DNA of 64,000 nucleotides from Isoetes taiwanensis (GCA_021234155.1 JAJEKV010000008.1:11980131-12044130), one strand, 5' to 3'. Shown: positions 33,697-47,499, numbered from the stretch's first letter. A program made the numbers and translations. The notes: a model not told the origin generated them from the letters alone.

Positions 33697-36330
33697 ATGA
33701 ATTACTTTGAAATTAAAAGGAAGATCGGATACAATTATCAGATCCATTCTCGCTTCAAATCATCGCAAATTCAAGCCAAGTATGCACTCCTCGGATCGGA
33801 TGACCTGATGGATCGGCTTCAATGGGCTAAGGTTTTCTCCAAGATAGACCCGAGGTTCCGGGTACCATCAGTCGGATCAAGGAAGAAGACGCCCACAAAA
33901 ATTCGTGACCGACCGTATGGGCCTACGAGTTCACAAGTAATGTCGTTTGGGTTATCAAATGCCCCAGAACGCTCATGAGGCTTATGAACTACATCTTGAG
34001 GAGTTTTTGGATATGTTTGTGATAGTATTCTTTGATGATATTATTCGGGTACGTACAAAATCCTGGAAGAACACGTACGCAACACCTAAGGAAAGTGCTC
34101 GAAGCTAAGAAGGCACCATTATCACGCTAAGTTGTCGGGTGCCACCGCAACAAAGAGGGTGGAATACCCAGGTCATGTGATCTCCGGAGGGAATTTCAAC
34201 CGGACCTGCCAAGATTGAAGCAGCCATACAAAGGCGGCGCCAAAGAACATCCACGAGGCCGGCTTTATTGGCCTAAAGGCAGTACTCTGAGAAGTTCGTA
34301 AGAAGAACTTTTGCAAAAAATAATGCCCCGGGCCAACGCATTTGACGAGGGCGGAAAAAGTGAAGGATTGGGCGGTCATTGGCGTAAGAAAAGCCAGCGG
34401 GATTCGAGATGTTTGAAGGAAGCTTTGACAACCGCCCCGTCTTGACCCTGCCGCACCTAGGGGAAGGACAAGCTTGTATTTACGCAGTGCAAGTAAGATT
34501 GCCACGGAGTGCGGTTTGATGGGGAAGAGCGGTAGTGGCATATGACTCTCGGAAGATGAACGACGCCAAAACACGCTACCCGACTCATGATCAGGAGTTG
34601 CTTGCAGTTGTCAGAGCACTAAGAATTTGGAGGCACTACATGTTGGGGAGGAAGTTCCAGTTGGACCGCGGATCGCGAGCCTCCAATACGTGTTCACGCA
34701 ACCACATCTCAACCCCAGGCGGCAAAGGTGGATAGAGTTCCTCCGAAGAATATGACTTTGATATAGTTTATAAACCGGGGAAGCTCAATGTGGCAGCAAA
34801 TGCGCTTTCAAGGCATCCTCAGACAACAAGAGTCCACTGCAATGCAATCTGGACGCTACTAGCGACCCGGAAAAGAAGATCAAAGAAACCTTTACCGGAT
34901 GATGCAAACTTCAAGGAAGTGTGGGCGAGCTTGTGCAAGGAGGCAAGAGAATCGAATAAGGAGGGGAGACCTTCAAGAATTTTAAGAAGGAAGGTAACCT
35001 TTTGTACCATATGAATAAGTTGTGCATGCGGAATCATCGTGAGTGAGGAAGTTGATTCTCCACCGACACCCAATAATCCAATAGCCGCCACGCAGATTTC
35101 CTACTTTAAGACATATTTCAAAGTGCGCGCTAGGCTAGCCATTATTGGCCAGGATGATGAAGCATATATAGCTCGCTACATCAAAGAATGTCGGTCGCCA
35201 GACGGGGCGCGAAACAGCACCTCGTGGAGCATTGGAACCATGGCGGTGCGAACACTAAGTGGGAAGTGTAGTAAGATGGACTTCATAACAAACGGTCGCC
35301 AGAACAAAGAAGAGGAAAAGACCGATGGTTGTGGCTGCCATTAAGTTGTCAAAGATGGCACACTTTTGTGCCTTGCCACCATGACACGCCTTGGATACCC
35401 GCTCTCTTCACCAAGGAAATCTTCGTGGCTCCATGGCATGCCGAGATCATCTCCAGCGAGAGACCGGTACATGAGTGCCTTTTTGGCGGGACCTTTGGCG
35501 ACGATTCGGGATGGAAGCTGTCCATGAGACGGGCCTATCATCCTCGGGCCGGATGGGCAAGCGAGCGGACCAACAAATGAATCTTGGAAGATATGCTAGA
35601 AACTATATTCGAAATAAGCGGGAGTAAAGTGGGAAGATTATATTCACTTGGTTGAGTTTTGCTTATAATAGCACCAAGTAGGGAATCATCCCGCATGTCG
35701 CCGTTCTCATGATCAACTACTACCAATGTCTAACTCTAGACACTTGGCACAATCCTCGCGGTCAAATGTAGAAGTTTATGTAAGAAATGTTGGTCAATCA
35801 TCACGTTAGGCTGGTAGAAGAGGTCCGAGGATATCTTTCTTGCAGCAAAGGGGCGACAAAAAGAGTGTCACCGAGCAAATGAAATCCGGTCCGAGAGTTC
35901 CGGTTACATAAACGGATGGCTCAAGATCAAAGTGAAGTAGCGGCTCTCATGATCTAAATTGTAAGAAGCTCTTCCAAGGTGGGCTGGCCCTTTCGCATTA
36001 TTTAAGAGAGTAGGTAAACAATCCTACAAGTTAGAGCTGCCAAAGACACCTAAAGATTCATAAAGTCTTCCATGTGAGTTTGTTGAAGAAGCATACTCCA
36101 AATCCGTAAGAAGTCTTGGACACCTAACGCGTTGTTGGAAATGATAAGAGCGAAACTGAGATAGTCTCGTAATGATTCTTGATAAAGCCTTCAAGAAACA
36201 AGGAGATCGAAGTTTCTCCAATATTTGGTCAAGTGGAAACACACTTGCCTGGAGGACGCGCGACATGGGTACTTTAAGAAGGACCTCGATAAGGCAAGCA
36301 CCCGCAGCTCATGGAGCCGATAGGGACGGC
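33697..36330 (+). pseudogene. Ty3/gypsy pol polyprotein, broken
   Basis: Reverse transcriptase: KYALLGSDDLMDRLQWAKVF with FSKID (about 33779-33845), then VMSFGLSNAP (33940-33970) and, in another frame, FVIVFFDDI (about 34014-34045), the catalytic DD motif. RNase H: MAYDSRKMNDAKTRYPTHDQ and ELLAVVRALRIWRHYMLGRK (34535-34660). A tether region reads YDFDIVYKPGKLNVAANALS near 34750. Integrase: ARYIKEC, STSWSIGTMAV and MDFIT (35164-35290), HHDTPWIPALFTKEIF (35380-35430), then YHPRAGWASERTNK, where YHPRADGQAERTN is the family norm. Chromodomain: QYLVKWKHTCLEDA (from 36219), which in chromoviruses directs insertion to particular chromatin. There are many single-base indels. Confidence 0.9.
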
Positions 36331-37233
36331 AAGGTCATCTTGGCAATCGCCGTGCATGTCTATTCATGTTTAGATTAATTGATGTGTAGTTAAGATTAAT
36401 CTACGCATGCAGCCTATATAGGTATGGGTTGCATGCGTATTTACCGATGATGAGAAACCAGCTCACTTTGATCTCTAGGACGTGAATGTCATTGTAGGCA
36501 TGACCCGGGTTTTCTTGGATTAGTTGTAAGTAGATTAAAGCTCTACTTCCGTCTCACGGAGTAGATGACCTTGAGAGATAAGAGGTCATTCAAGCATGCA
36601 TTGATAGAAAGCACCTCTAGTCAATGCCTGGAGGAAGGACGCCATCCTTCCGCCCAAAGGCAACTAAAGATGTAGGCATGAGCGTCATCCTAGGCATTAT
36701 AGGGCGCTGTCTCCCGCGGCCACGATGGAAGAAGCATCCTCTTCCTACGCTGGGAGATTAGTCATGCATTCATTTTAGTTAATTAGATTGGTGGTTACCT
36801 TATAACCATAATTCTATTAATAATTAAAAAATGGCAATAGCGTAGTGTCTAATCACTGTGAGCCAATAGAGCTCTGGAGGCAAGGAGGTCGAAAGTACGA
36901 AGACTTGCAACACAAATTTTGTTGAATGTATTGCAAGAAATGAAGAACTACCTCAAGGATAATTTTATATGAAATTGCTAAATTTTGATAAACTTAAATG
37001 TATTAAGTGAAACTAATAAGTACCTTACTTTAAAGGAGTTATGACTTGATAAATTATTGGGATAATGTAATGTCAGAATGTTTCAAAAATATTACCTTAG
37101 AGTAATTCTAATAATTGTGTAAGTGTAATAATAATAAATCGTGATGCATCAAGTTGGTTGCGGGGACAAGAAGATCCCAAGGTGGGGAGACCCACCCATT
37201 TACTTGGCAAACATCATTTGAAGGTGGGGAGAA
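36331..37233 (+). other. Non-coding 3' region of the gypsy element, with polypurine tract
   Basis: No coding sequence after the chromodomain. A purine tract AAGGTGGGGAGAA ends at 37233, immediately before the LTR, as expected for the plus-strand primer of reverse transcription. Confidence 0.6.
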
Positions 37234-37930
37234 TGTGACGTTCGACCGCGATTATACGGTCCCGGGGCTTTATCTTACATCAAATCGTCATCGTGCCGCC
37301 ATCCCACTTGGCGTGCATAGCGTGTAGCCAAGCAAGTAGCACCCTGGGGGCAACTTGCAAGTGTGTCTACGTTTATTCATGTGTACGCATTTATCCATGT
37401 GTACACCTTAGTCACTTAATTAATATAGACAAGTGGGCCATACCCATTTATCCCACATGCTCAAAGGATAATGGAAGCCCATCCCTAACTTATAGTCTAT
37501 ATAAGGTATAGGAAACCCTAACTTCCCATTTTCGTCCACAGCCTTCTAGAACTCTCGTTTTGCTTTGCTCCAAGAGCCAATCTTGCCTCCGTGTCTGCAC
37601 TGAAAGCGGTCTAGCTCATCGCTTCCCTTCCTAGTCTCGAAAGGCAAAGTAAAGATGGACGCATTTAGGACCCGGGGAGGAGCAAGTCGTGGATCGATAT
37701 TTTTGCCAATTCAATAGTCTAAACCGCCTCCGGACACTTAGAGTAAGTAGGTTTAGCCTGTTGATTTGCCCGCAGCAGCCATCTAGATCCTTAGATACCA
37801 AGCTATAACTTAAGAACCTAACTGCGGGATTTAGATTAAATCTTATTCTTTAGTTCTTCTATGATATGTATGTGATGATGATCTCAGTGGAATCATTGTA
37901 TTGGGAAGGGGGGTAGAGACCTTAAAAGCC
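37234..37930 (+). repeat. 3' LTR of the gypsy element
   Basis: Begins TGTGACGTTCGACC after the purine tract. Contains a TATATAAG box at 37498-37505 and a likely transcribed leader after it. No second copy is available for comparison, so the right edge is an estimate. Confidence 0.6.
37498..37505 (+). promoter_or_regulatory. TATA box of the gypsy LTR
   Basis: TATATAAG about 265 bp into the LTR, the expected position for the U3/R promoter. Confidence 0.5.
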
Positions 37931-40900
37931 TAGTAGTTGATGCTCTAGCTAGCCCTTTTTATGCACTATTAAATTCGCCCGTGTCTGAACCAAACCCGGT
38001 TTGTGGGTGAAGGGGCCTGATGGGGGCTTTAAAGGAGGTTCATGTCCCGACTCATGATCATGTCCCACTTGGTAGTAAAGCCTATCTGGGACTATTGTGA
38101 CTAGACCTAATGCCTCGCCACATCGTCGCGGGCTTTGCATGGGTTCACACTCTTGGGGTGGTGGACACCTTCCACTGAAAGTTCAGTGAGGGGAGGCGGG
38201 GGTTTCTAGTCACCTTTGAAGATGAGCATGCCAACCTCTCGGTGGGAGCAATTTTCTACGCCGATCGAATTGGGGAAAGGAGCCCGAAGGAATTGGATTC
38301 GACGTGGTTGGCTTTTAAAATATCTGACCCACAAAGATTTTCGATTAGAATCTAGCTTTGACTGATGAAAATGTTTACTTGTTTGCAGTACAGAAAGCCG
38401 GCCTGATGCTTCCAAGATCCACTGATAGATGAGCCTGCTGGGTGTGCAACCGGTATATGTTTGAACAGATGGATGGGGGCTAGCCCCGGTGCTGGCCCTC
38501 TGAAAGAAATCAAGAAGAATGTAAAACTTGAATTTGGTGAAAGACTTTAAAAAAAATCCTTCTTTTCCATGTTAAAGAAAAAAACGAGTGCCCATTTTTG
38601 AAGTGGGCTGGTGAACTAGATAAAGCATCAGCAACTTAGAATATCGGTGTGATGCAGTGGGCTATGGAGGTAGAAATGAAATGAATCAAGGTAACAGCTG
38701 GTGAAAAATTATATTTGCTTGAATCTGCGCCAACTCTGCTGTTATCTGCGGTAATGTATAAGCTCAAGAAACTTGTGGAACTCTTGTATTTGCAGGAGGT
38801 ATGGAGACAAAATACTGGCTTTTGCAGAAGAAAACCTTGAAACTAAGCAGCCATGAACGTGAACATATGGGCTCAAAGGGGGCTAGCCAAGTGCTGGCCC
38901 TCTATAAATAAACTGAAGACGAAATGATAGAGAATATTTTTGGTGTGCAAGAGCACGATTTCTGATAAAACTGAGAGAAAAACAGAGAATAATGAAAAAG
39001 ATCATGATATTTTGACAATTTTAGACCAAATAAAAGAAAAAGAAGACCAAAGCTGTTTTTTTAAAGAAGATCTTGCAGTCTTTATCACCACTCGAGAAAT
39101 CCCCTCTTTGTAAAACCCGCTTTTAGTGCGGCATGAAAAATAGAGTTTTTTGGCGATTTTCCATAACCAAACTAAGTGCTAAGGAATTGATTGACAAAGG
39201 GGCCTCTAGCGGACCATTTCAACAACAACTGGTTGGGCCAAATAAAGGGACTGAAGAATTGAGAGTAGTGTACAAGAAGTATTCAGAAGCTGATTAGGAT
39301 AAAAAGCGGCAAAGACAACAAAGAAAAATAAAGAAGGCTCAAGAAGGTGATCACGAGGCGAACCGGCATAACGCCCTTTGTTAATTGTGAGTTCTTGGCA
39401 TGCATCACATAGCGCCGATCTATGATTGCCGGATACTCTGTTGTCATGCTCATGATCACAAAACAAGAACAAGACAAACAAATATGTACAAAAGAGTGAA
39501 GGGAACGGCCAAATGAGGCTCTCAAATTTGAGATAAACACTGGTACATCCGAAGGCTCTCACGGTCTAATATAGTGGTTTATTTGCCAAATCTGAGCCGT
39601 ATATCTAACTAAATCTAAGCCATACACTTAAATTAACCTAAGCATGCCAAGTGTCAGTCTGCCACCACTGACACCTAACATGTGTACAATGTTAACATCT
39701 AAGTGGTTAACAGTGACGCCCTCCTTTTATCTAAAATTTGGGCGTTGATTTGGTCGGTTTGGTGCAGAGAAGGGGCCCTGGGGGTTTAAGTCGTATGTAC
39801 CATGTGCGTGGATGATAAGGGTTTTTTTTGTTGTCCAACGTATCGTATGCGTATGAGTAAAATAAGGTTATTTGGTTTTGAATCCATATTCGCATGACTA
39901 GGGGTTGTTGTTGGCGAGATAGAACTTCTCGTATAGCACAAGACGGAGTTATTCTTCTAATTTCCAGCTAGGAAGGGGTGGGTTTTGGAACATGATAGAT
40001 TCATAGTTTACCTACAGAAGCCTTTGAGTTATATGTTAAGATAAGATCATGAAAACCTTTTCAATACATATGCATACTGAACAAATCGTTCTTTAACTCT
40101 TTAGTCACTTTAATCTATTATCCACAATTCATTTGCAATATTTATATGATAAGGAAGGAAGGAAGTATATTTTAACATCCACGGAGGCCAACTGGCCTAT
40201 GAGAGGGTCACAATACAATATATCAGATAGTATCCAAACACAAAAGAAAACCACAAAAGCCCTATACAATGTGTCTCTACCACTGAGACGAAAATACCCC
40301 CCATGTGGGAGGAAAAACCCTTGTAGCAGGCGTTCAAATTCCCTACCTGAGCGCTCAAATTCCCTATGCGGTGAGGGACTCTGTAATGGTGGAGACTTAC
40401 AGAATGTAGGACGGCATAAAGGCGATGCAACCATTGGTGAAGCCAGCAATTAATAAATTGTTATCTTAGAGGATCACGAGATCGGCATGAGCTGCTTTCG
40501 GATGTGTGCATATGCAGGACACTCTGTAGAGCATGGTGTTCATCTTCTACTATCTGCATGTAGCAACAACAGGTATAGTCTCTCATGCGAGGGGATTCTC
40601 CCCGCCCTCCATCCGCATACCCAAATGACTGTCTCAATTCGAGATGGTGGGACCCGCCCTCATTGCAGCTATGGCTCTCTATTTCTTAGTAGATATGTAT
40701 GCCTTCAAATATATCGGTGTGGGCCATGTTCCAGTGACGGATTAACACTCGTGTGGTAGTGCTCTGTTTTGGAAGCCATGAGTGAGCACATCCCACGAGA
40801 GGCGACAAAGCGCTCATTCAAATCTGCGCCTCTGTTCCCGATATCGGCATAGCCATAATTTGTTGATAGTCTATAGACCATCTTGCAAACCACCCCTTAC

Positions 40901-41590
40901 AATGCTCCCGCCACACTCTCCTCGATCGTTTTGGCCCTTGTGTCAATAACGAGCGGGGAGGAGGCGTTGTGCATCCATTTTGTCAACCTTATGGAAATAC
41001 GCAAGGTGCCTGCGTGTGTATGTCAAATGTTAAGATGCATTTTGTATTTATATGAGAAGGATCATTGGTACTACAAAAAAATATCATATAAATACGATAT
41101 GTGGTAGACAAAAGTTGGAAATAATAGAACGTATCATATGGGGTTTTCTTAGAGAATTTCCATATACGAAAGAGTTTTTTGGACCCTAGTAATGCACATG
41201 GCGTATCTATATATAGAGAGCTAACACCTCCGGGGAAGGGGCCTGACAATTCTGGCCCTCTTTGGTAGCAGAGGTTGTCTCAATTCCACTGCATCTTCAC
41301 CACGGTTTAGCATTGTTGTAGCCTTCCTCTGCTAAGCTTGCTGCTCTTGTTTCAGCTGCCTTTACGGCAGTTAGGGATCTTCTCCAGTACCTGTTTCTAT
41401 GTCTCCTGTTGTCTTCTTCCGTGTCTCTGCCCCAGGTGTGACAATCTCTACTCCTTGGAGGTCTTTTCGTATAGTAGGTCGTGCGCCTGGAGTTCGTTTT
41501 TCTAAATGGCTCTGTTAAAGCATGTTCTCCCCTGCTATTTCTTCTCAAGTTTCAGAGGCTATTTTCACCATGGTGGATAACAACAAGAAG
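37931..41590. other. Long stretch without supported genes
   Basis: GGGGGCTAGCC...GTGCTGGCCCTCT occurs twice, at about 38476-38500 and 38879-38903, in otherwise unlike surroundings. The minus strand of 40.13-40.45 kb has an open frame of 106 residues that reads like a LINE 3' tail but lacks a diagnostic motif. Overlapping frames at 40.49-41.25 kb are unrecognised. Confidence 0.3.
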
Positions 41591-41929
41591 GAGCTAATAT
41601 CATATCTCAAGCAGTTGCGTGTTTAGCAAGATGGTTAGGATGTTTAGCTCCTACCTAATGATATTTTTTATGAGATGCAAGAGTGTCGATCTACTTTTGA
41701 GCACTTTGGGCCTTGAGTAGTGCAAATCAGCCATAAAGCTCATAGCCGTCATGTGGGCAATTAGTTGCGTGTTCTGTGGTGTGCTATTTCATGGTGCCTT
41801 TCTTGGATCTGAAGCAGAAGGGATCATGGTTGTCCAGGCATCTCCAAAACTAGGATTGCCTGCATATCAATCTATTGAGTTGATGGTAAAAGATAAGCAT
41901 TTTCTGCTCATGTTGCCCAACACATTAAA

Positions 41930-42380
41930 TGGGGTGTTGATCCTTTGTGGATGCAATTTCTTTTATATCAGCAGTATTTCCTTGGTTTTTTCCCAAGCAA
42001 GCCAGATTCTTTACGAGCCCCTCTTTGGACTATTTTTAAAGACTTCCCTCCCGAGCTGCAGGACTCTGAATTCATCTTTGCCTTGGGTAATGAAATTGGC
42101 CTCCATTTTCAGCACTCTATTACTAATGGTCTTACAAAAGTGTGTGTTGTTAGGCCCATTGATCGTGAGTTGCCCTCAACAATTGTCATTTCTCTTCTAA
42201 GTTGAAGTTGCTTAATGGCCCTGAACGGGCTTTTATATTTTCTAAGACACTATTTTTTGTTCAGTATCGCAGGTCTTTTTCATCCCAAATGGTTCCTTTG
42301 GCTTTGGCCCTCACCTTACCCCCTCAGCCCCACCCTGCTCCAATGGATGTCTCTATGATCCCACCCACCTGTGTTCCTTT
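41930..42380 (+). pseudogene. DUF4283-like (LINE ORF1-type) fragment, cut by an LTR element
   Basis: Reading in overlapping frames gives LRAPLWTIFKDFPPELQDSE, then FALGNEIG and LTKVCVVRPIDRELP. This is the pattern of the DUF4283 segment found in plant LINE ORF1 proteins (aPLWv...lP.e......l..IGn.lG, then acidic/basic strands), followed by a Pro-rich stretch ending ... PTCVPF. The frame is cut at 42380, where the LTR begins. Upstream 41.56-41.93 kb reads protein-like with stops. The matching downstream half was not found after 54454. Confidence 0.45.
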
Positions 42381-42998
42381 TGTAACGAGCTTGGCCCATT
42401 AGCAGGCATGTAATTTACATTTCATTATTGATGCTTATGGAGAATATTCCAACTGATCATTACATGAGAAATACATACTATGTATGAGGAGTTTATACAA
42501 AATTCGTATAAAGGGATCTAAAAGGAGGTAATGAGCAATTTTTGGAGCCGAGTTTCTTTGGCCAAAATTTGGAGCATCATATCTCGACAATCCGAGGATC
42601 CAATTCGTTATTCTTACTTTGTTGGAAAGGTTTTCAAATCAGCTTTTTTATGATTGGTGCGATAAAAAGGCCCGAAATTCATTTGTATGAAGGAGATATG
42701 GCGAAGAGTGAAGCTATATATCGATTGAGTGCACCATTGTATCTCTGTGCTGACTTGCTTCTGGAGCTAGGAATTTTGAAAAGGAGGGATATTTTGAGAA
42801 AGAAAACGGTACAATGAGTCAAAGGATCATCATTGAAGTGGTTCTCAGGTGGGTGGATTTCCGCTTACACAAGGGGAAGCTTAGATTGCTTAGATTGTTC
42901 TTGTTGTTGAAAGAGAATCATGATTTAATGATTTGAATTAAGAGTCCGGGTGATCCTGAATGTGATAATGTGGGATTGAATGTCTTTTGCCACATTGG

Positions 42999-43006
42999 TA
43001 TATAAG
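42999..43006 (+). promoter_or_regulatory. TATA box of the 5' LTR
   Basis: TATATAAG within CACATTGGTATATAAGAGGG, conserved in the 3' LTR at 54306-54313. Confidence 0.55.
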
Positions 43007-44413
43007 AGGGAGTAAGAACTAAGCTAAGCTTATTGTAAGAAGTCTGGGAATAGTCCTTAGAACTGTAGATAGTAGGGCAGACCTTGTATATAGTAAACGG
43101 GATCCTGGCAACAACAATATAGAGATTGTTCTGCTTGGAGAAGCCAGAACTCAATTGGAACCTTGAGATCATGTAGCTTATGGGGGCTGCATGGAAATTC
43201 CAACAAGGGCACGAAAGGCGCCATCGACTCCATGAGACAAGAAGCTAATTTTATATATACCTTTATTGATTAGATTGAAGTTAAGATGCTAAAATAAACT
43301 ATGATAGGGAATTGCACTGCTAAGAAACAAACGTAGAGGTTATGTGAGATACGTTAATCTTTCACTTAGATAGTAAGAGAATGTATGCCAAAGCAGCCTA
43401 AAGAAGCTTATGGGGGCTTCTGCAGTATGGCCATGGCATGGAGTATTGTTGGCCAAATAAAATGCTAAGTTATGTAATTAGTTATTTAGTAAGAAAAACA
43501 AGCTAACATATTGAATTGCATATGAGTATTCTGTAAAATGTTCACTCCTGATGGAGAGAGTGACTTTGGGGAAGCATGCCTGTAGAAGTATATTGTAGTC
43601 GCTAGGTGATCCTTGTACCTTATATGGATGTAAATTGTAGGGATACCATGATTGTTTGGGAATAGGACATTATGACATCCTAGAATAAGCTTTTCCTATG
43701 GGGAGGAAAATGCTAGACCTTTTATATGTTCTTGTATAATATATCTAGACATGCTAAATGCTTGGATACCATGGTGATATGTCAAGGTTGCATTATGTTA
43801 GCATGTACTTGTTGAATATTTGACATCATGTGGTAGAACATGAATGTGATCTGTCTACAGTATCATTGCAAATGTTGGTATTGTTCTATGTTGTTCCTAG
43901 TAAATGCATAGGAAATGCATGTGAATTATGACTCTTGATTCTTGGATCATATGATGATAAACATGGCTTAAACTCTGACATGTGGGGCATATGCTAAGTT
44001 CTTGGCTGATACATGAGTGCATATTCTCCGGGGCTAGAGTCCATTTGCGGTGGCTTGGACTCGCAGTTATTCGTGTTCTTGACGCCGGGGCGTCGTCACT
44101 AGCGACGGTGCCGTCGTCCTTCTACATGGCTTGAAGTGGTCCCCTAGTGCTGGGCGTAGGCTAGGAGGGTGTGTACACATGGGGCTTACACCAGATTTGC
44201 TCTGAGGGGCTTGATCGGCCGGGTGGCCTTCATAGAACCAATGTAGGCCTTTGCATGTTTATGGATATCTCATGGTTTCTTTTTGAAGAACTATGTCATC
44301 AATATATTAAAGAATGGTAATGTTACAAAGCAAGTGAGGAGGAAGGAGAAAGCCCCCAAAGAGGCAGCGATACCTCGACACTCCACAAAACTCAGAAAAA
44401 ATTGCAACTCTCT

Positions 44414-45640
44414 TTAGCTGTAAAACCGACCATCACCATCTACAACACCCAAAGTCCGCCAAATGGCAAACTTCCGCTCTACTAATCCGGGAACACGAGA
44501 AAGCTTTGAAATAGCTTGTACACGAGTCAGTCGAGGAGAATCGAGGCTGCTGAATCCCCACCCCACTTCCAAATCAGCCACACCAACCAAAGCCCGCGCC
44601 TGGATGCAAGGCTTGTTGCAAATGACCAAAGCACCAGGATACACATAGGCGGCAAACTGGCGGCTAGTCAATCTCACGAAGCAGGCCACGACCCAATCTC
44701 GGGCAGCCTACAAGTGAGGGCATAAAACGGATAATGCTCCACGGTCTCGCGGTGAAAGGCCACAACAAGGCGAGAGGGGCTGCCCAGCCTAAATCCGACT
44801 CACAAGGGCATTCACCCCGATACAGCGGTGCACCACACGCCACGGAAGCACCCTAACCTTTGGTGGGGGAAGTGAGCTCCATGTCCACGTCCAACAAGCC
44901 GCCGAGAACCGGAAAGCTGCAGAGACCACTTGCCCTGGGGCAAAAGTGTCATGAATGGCCAGCACCCGGTAACAAGACCGCTTCCAAAACAAGAAGACAC
45001 AACATCCGGATGAACCTTCCAACCTGCACCACCACATCATCACGAGGGACTATAGGTATGTGTAGCGGAATACTCCCCGCCACTTGCTCCCGGATAGCTT
45101 TAGTCCCTTTGCCCCTCGGGCAAAGCTCGAAGAACTCCCACAAAGCTAGCTGACCACCCTAATACCAATCCTCCAAGGTGAGCCACGGCAGCCCGCCTCC
45201 AAGCAACTGCATCCGAGCATGCAGTGGTAGCCAAGGAGCAGCGTCTTGCTTGAGGGTAGAAGGAACCCATAAGAAGGAGAAGAGTGGTGATAAAGCTGAG
45301 GCATAATCTAGTTGGAAGAGCACACGCACATGATCCCAAGCCCACAACACCCCCGTGAGAAAAAGGGGATGCATGTGGGAAAGGCGGAGACCATACAGGT
45401 GCCCGGACAACTCCACATGCACAGACGGCTTCCCAAATGCCACACAATGGCGAAGAGACTGCAACAACGTCGTCGCACCGGGAGAAGATGCTCCATCATG
45501 CGAGTGATCCAAACAAACTTGGAGACCAACACCTTACTATGCAGCGCCAAATCGAATGGCCAAGCCCCATCCTCCCGGGGGCGGAACCTCCCACCAAGCC
45601 ACTTTAACAACCGCCCCTTCATCATCCCGCCCCACACAAA
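44414..45640 (-). pseudogene. LINE C-terminal region with zf-RVT domain, broken
   Basis: Minus-strand frame 45637-45308 begins MWGGMMKGRLLKWLGGRFRP and continues LALHSKVLVSKFVWITRM, equivalent to the WGg......W..l..pk..GGLGi.dl...N.all.Kw.Wr segment after the RT. LPPPKVRVLPWRVVHRCIGV with NALVSRI (about 44875-44792) is the start of the zf-RVT domain (lp.kvr.f.Wr......l.T...L..R). 44689-44414 is the low-complexity end. Confidence 0.75.
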
Positions 45641-47330
45641 AAATTCCGAACAATCTTATCAAAGCTTGTATCTTACCCTCGGGGAGCTAACATCATGCGA
45701 TCTTTGTATACATGAGTGCTACAAATCTTGACTTGGCAATAGTGATCCTACCTGCCATGGACAACTTGCTACCTTCCACCAATTGGGGTGTTTTACGCAG
45801 CCCCTACAAAATCTCATCCCACACCCTCCCCATGGAAACATCCCCTCAAAGGGAATGCCCAACAACAACAGTACACACATTACACAGGAAGCACCTTCCA
45901 AGGGAATAGAGCCAAACAAGGGGGAGTCAATCGGGCCCATAATGCGGCGCATTTACCCCAGTCGAGGAAAAGAATGCAGGGCCAGGAAAGTATCCGACTA
46001 AGCGGCTTCACATTAGCGGTTCCTCTCTTACGCCGCAAAAAAGAGGAAAGTGTCATCGGCCCGCCGGTTAATGTCTGGCGGCTACCATCACGCATCCAAG
46101 CCCATCCACCACCCCCTCCTCCGCTGCTGACCAAAAACAAGCGGGGCGGGGCCTCGCCACAATCGTAAACAAAAGCGGCCAAAGGGCACCCACGGCGCGC
46201 ACCCCTCTGCCCTAAGGAGGGAAAGGGAGGAGTTCACCGCAACACACCGCAAGTAGCCCGTCTTTGACCTATGCGGCTTCATGGCCCATCTGCCGTAGCG
46301 TGGACCCGCACCCGCGCTATCATCGTGTGGACAAGAACTCCCAGCGGACAATATAAATAGCTTTGGCAAAGTCAAGCAAGATAGGCAATGCCTTGACACA
46401 TTTCTCTGGCCCAATAAAGGCCCTCATAGGCTGCGACAACATTAGTCAAAATGTTCCTCCCGAGGGAACAAACCCAGACCGCACCTTACTAATGGAAGAA
46501 GTCAAAGCCCGACTTCAACTTCTCTACCGGGGCTTCGCCGTAATCTTGTACATAGAGGACAACGAGGAGATAGGCCTCCAATCATTAAAGGTAGAAGGTT
46601 TGCTTAATCTTAGGAATCAAAGGAAATGCTTTAAGATCCTATTCATTTTGAGAAAGACTGCAGCAACTCAAGATACACACAGTACCGCGACTCACCAGCC
46701 CACTCCCAATAAAGTCGAGAAAGAACTCCCGCAGGGGATGCCATCCAACCCAGAACATTTATCCTTGGCGTGCACACATACATGCCTCCGCTAAATCCTC
46801 TCTGGAGGCTCCTGCTCCAAGCTCTCACATTGGTGAGGCCCGGAATAGATGGCTACTTACCCCCAAAACAAGCTCACTGCATCTCTGCTCATAGGGAAGA
46901 GTCTTGTTGTCGAAAAACTCTGAAAAATGAGCATGCACATCGCTGCAAAATCAAGCGGGATCCTCAAAAGAATCCGGCCATCGAGGCAAAGCAAGGGGCA
47001 TATAGATCTTTGCATATCGCGCTGCCTAGGCTGCTCAAAAGAACAAGCGAACTTGTGTCCCCCCTCCTTCCACCAGGGTAAGGGGCTGCCTTCACCGCAG
47101 CGCCTCACACTTTAACTGCTCGGAGCAACAATGCAGTGCAACAGCATTCTCCCTAATGCCATCGAGGAAGGCTCGAATCTTCTCCAACCGATAGAGACCA
47201 TGCAACTCTGGCATGGCTCTGCTTTGCACATCTTTGCCTACCAAAAGACCTTGGCAAAATGCTTCACCACAGCCAGCAGTCACCATACCGGACATACCCT
47301 TGAGAGATGAAAAGGTATCAAGCCACAACT
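45640..47330 (-). pseudogene. LINE reverse transcriptase domain, broken
   Basis: Minus strand near 46600-46450 reads FNDWRPIS, MYKITAK, SSISKV and SGFVP in successive frames (family: WRPISL.nv.YKi..k.la.Rl......i...QsGFv.gR). ADDTFLFFAA occurs at about 46060-46031, the catalytic DD. LVEGSKLSMAGRITIAKS (near 45772-45719) is the thumb region. The residues that should precede ADD (LQF/LQY) are replaced through CCGGCGGGCC, a CTG/CAG-to-CGG type change. No open frame spans the domain. Confidence 0.8.
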
Positions 47331-47499
47331 CACGGCCTTTGGGCGAAAATCCGCATCGGCCAGAGGAGGGTGTTCAAGCGGAACACCGTCCCTAAGAGAG
47401 AGGCAAAGCTGCACCACGCCCCAGACAAAACCCCGAGGGTAAATGATCAGAAATGGAGGTAAACCGTATAATGTTACTCCGGCAAAAGGGCACACCCTC

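Larger units (their letters stand above)
33697..37930 (+). mobile_element. 5'-truncated Ty3/gypsy chromovirus
   Basis: Pol domains occur in Ty3/gypsy order (RT, RNase H, integrase, chromodomain) on the plus strand, followed by a non-coding 3' region, a purine tract and a 3' LTR starting TGTGACG at 37234. No gag, protease, primer-binding site or 5' LTR was found upstream of 33.7 kb. The 3' end of the LTR is not fixed; 37930 is an estimate. Confidence 0.85.

Noticed and set aside
33697-36330. Autonomous, active gypsy element
   Set aside because: pol is interrupted by many frameshifts, and gag, protease, PBS and 5' LTR are missing.
42381-43146. LTRs ending at 43146/54454 with a complete element between
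   Set aside because: No primer-binding site follows 43146 and the bases flanking 42381 and 54454 do not form a target duplication, whereas a TGGTATC site is present at 50681. The right LTR is better explained as truncated.
45312-46168. Large plus-strand open frames (for example 45312-45731 and 45788-46168)
   Set aside because: They are antisense to LINE reverse-transcriptase and zf-RVT motifs read on the minus strand.
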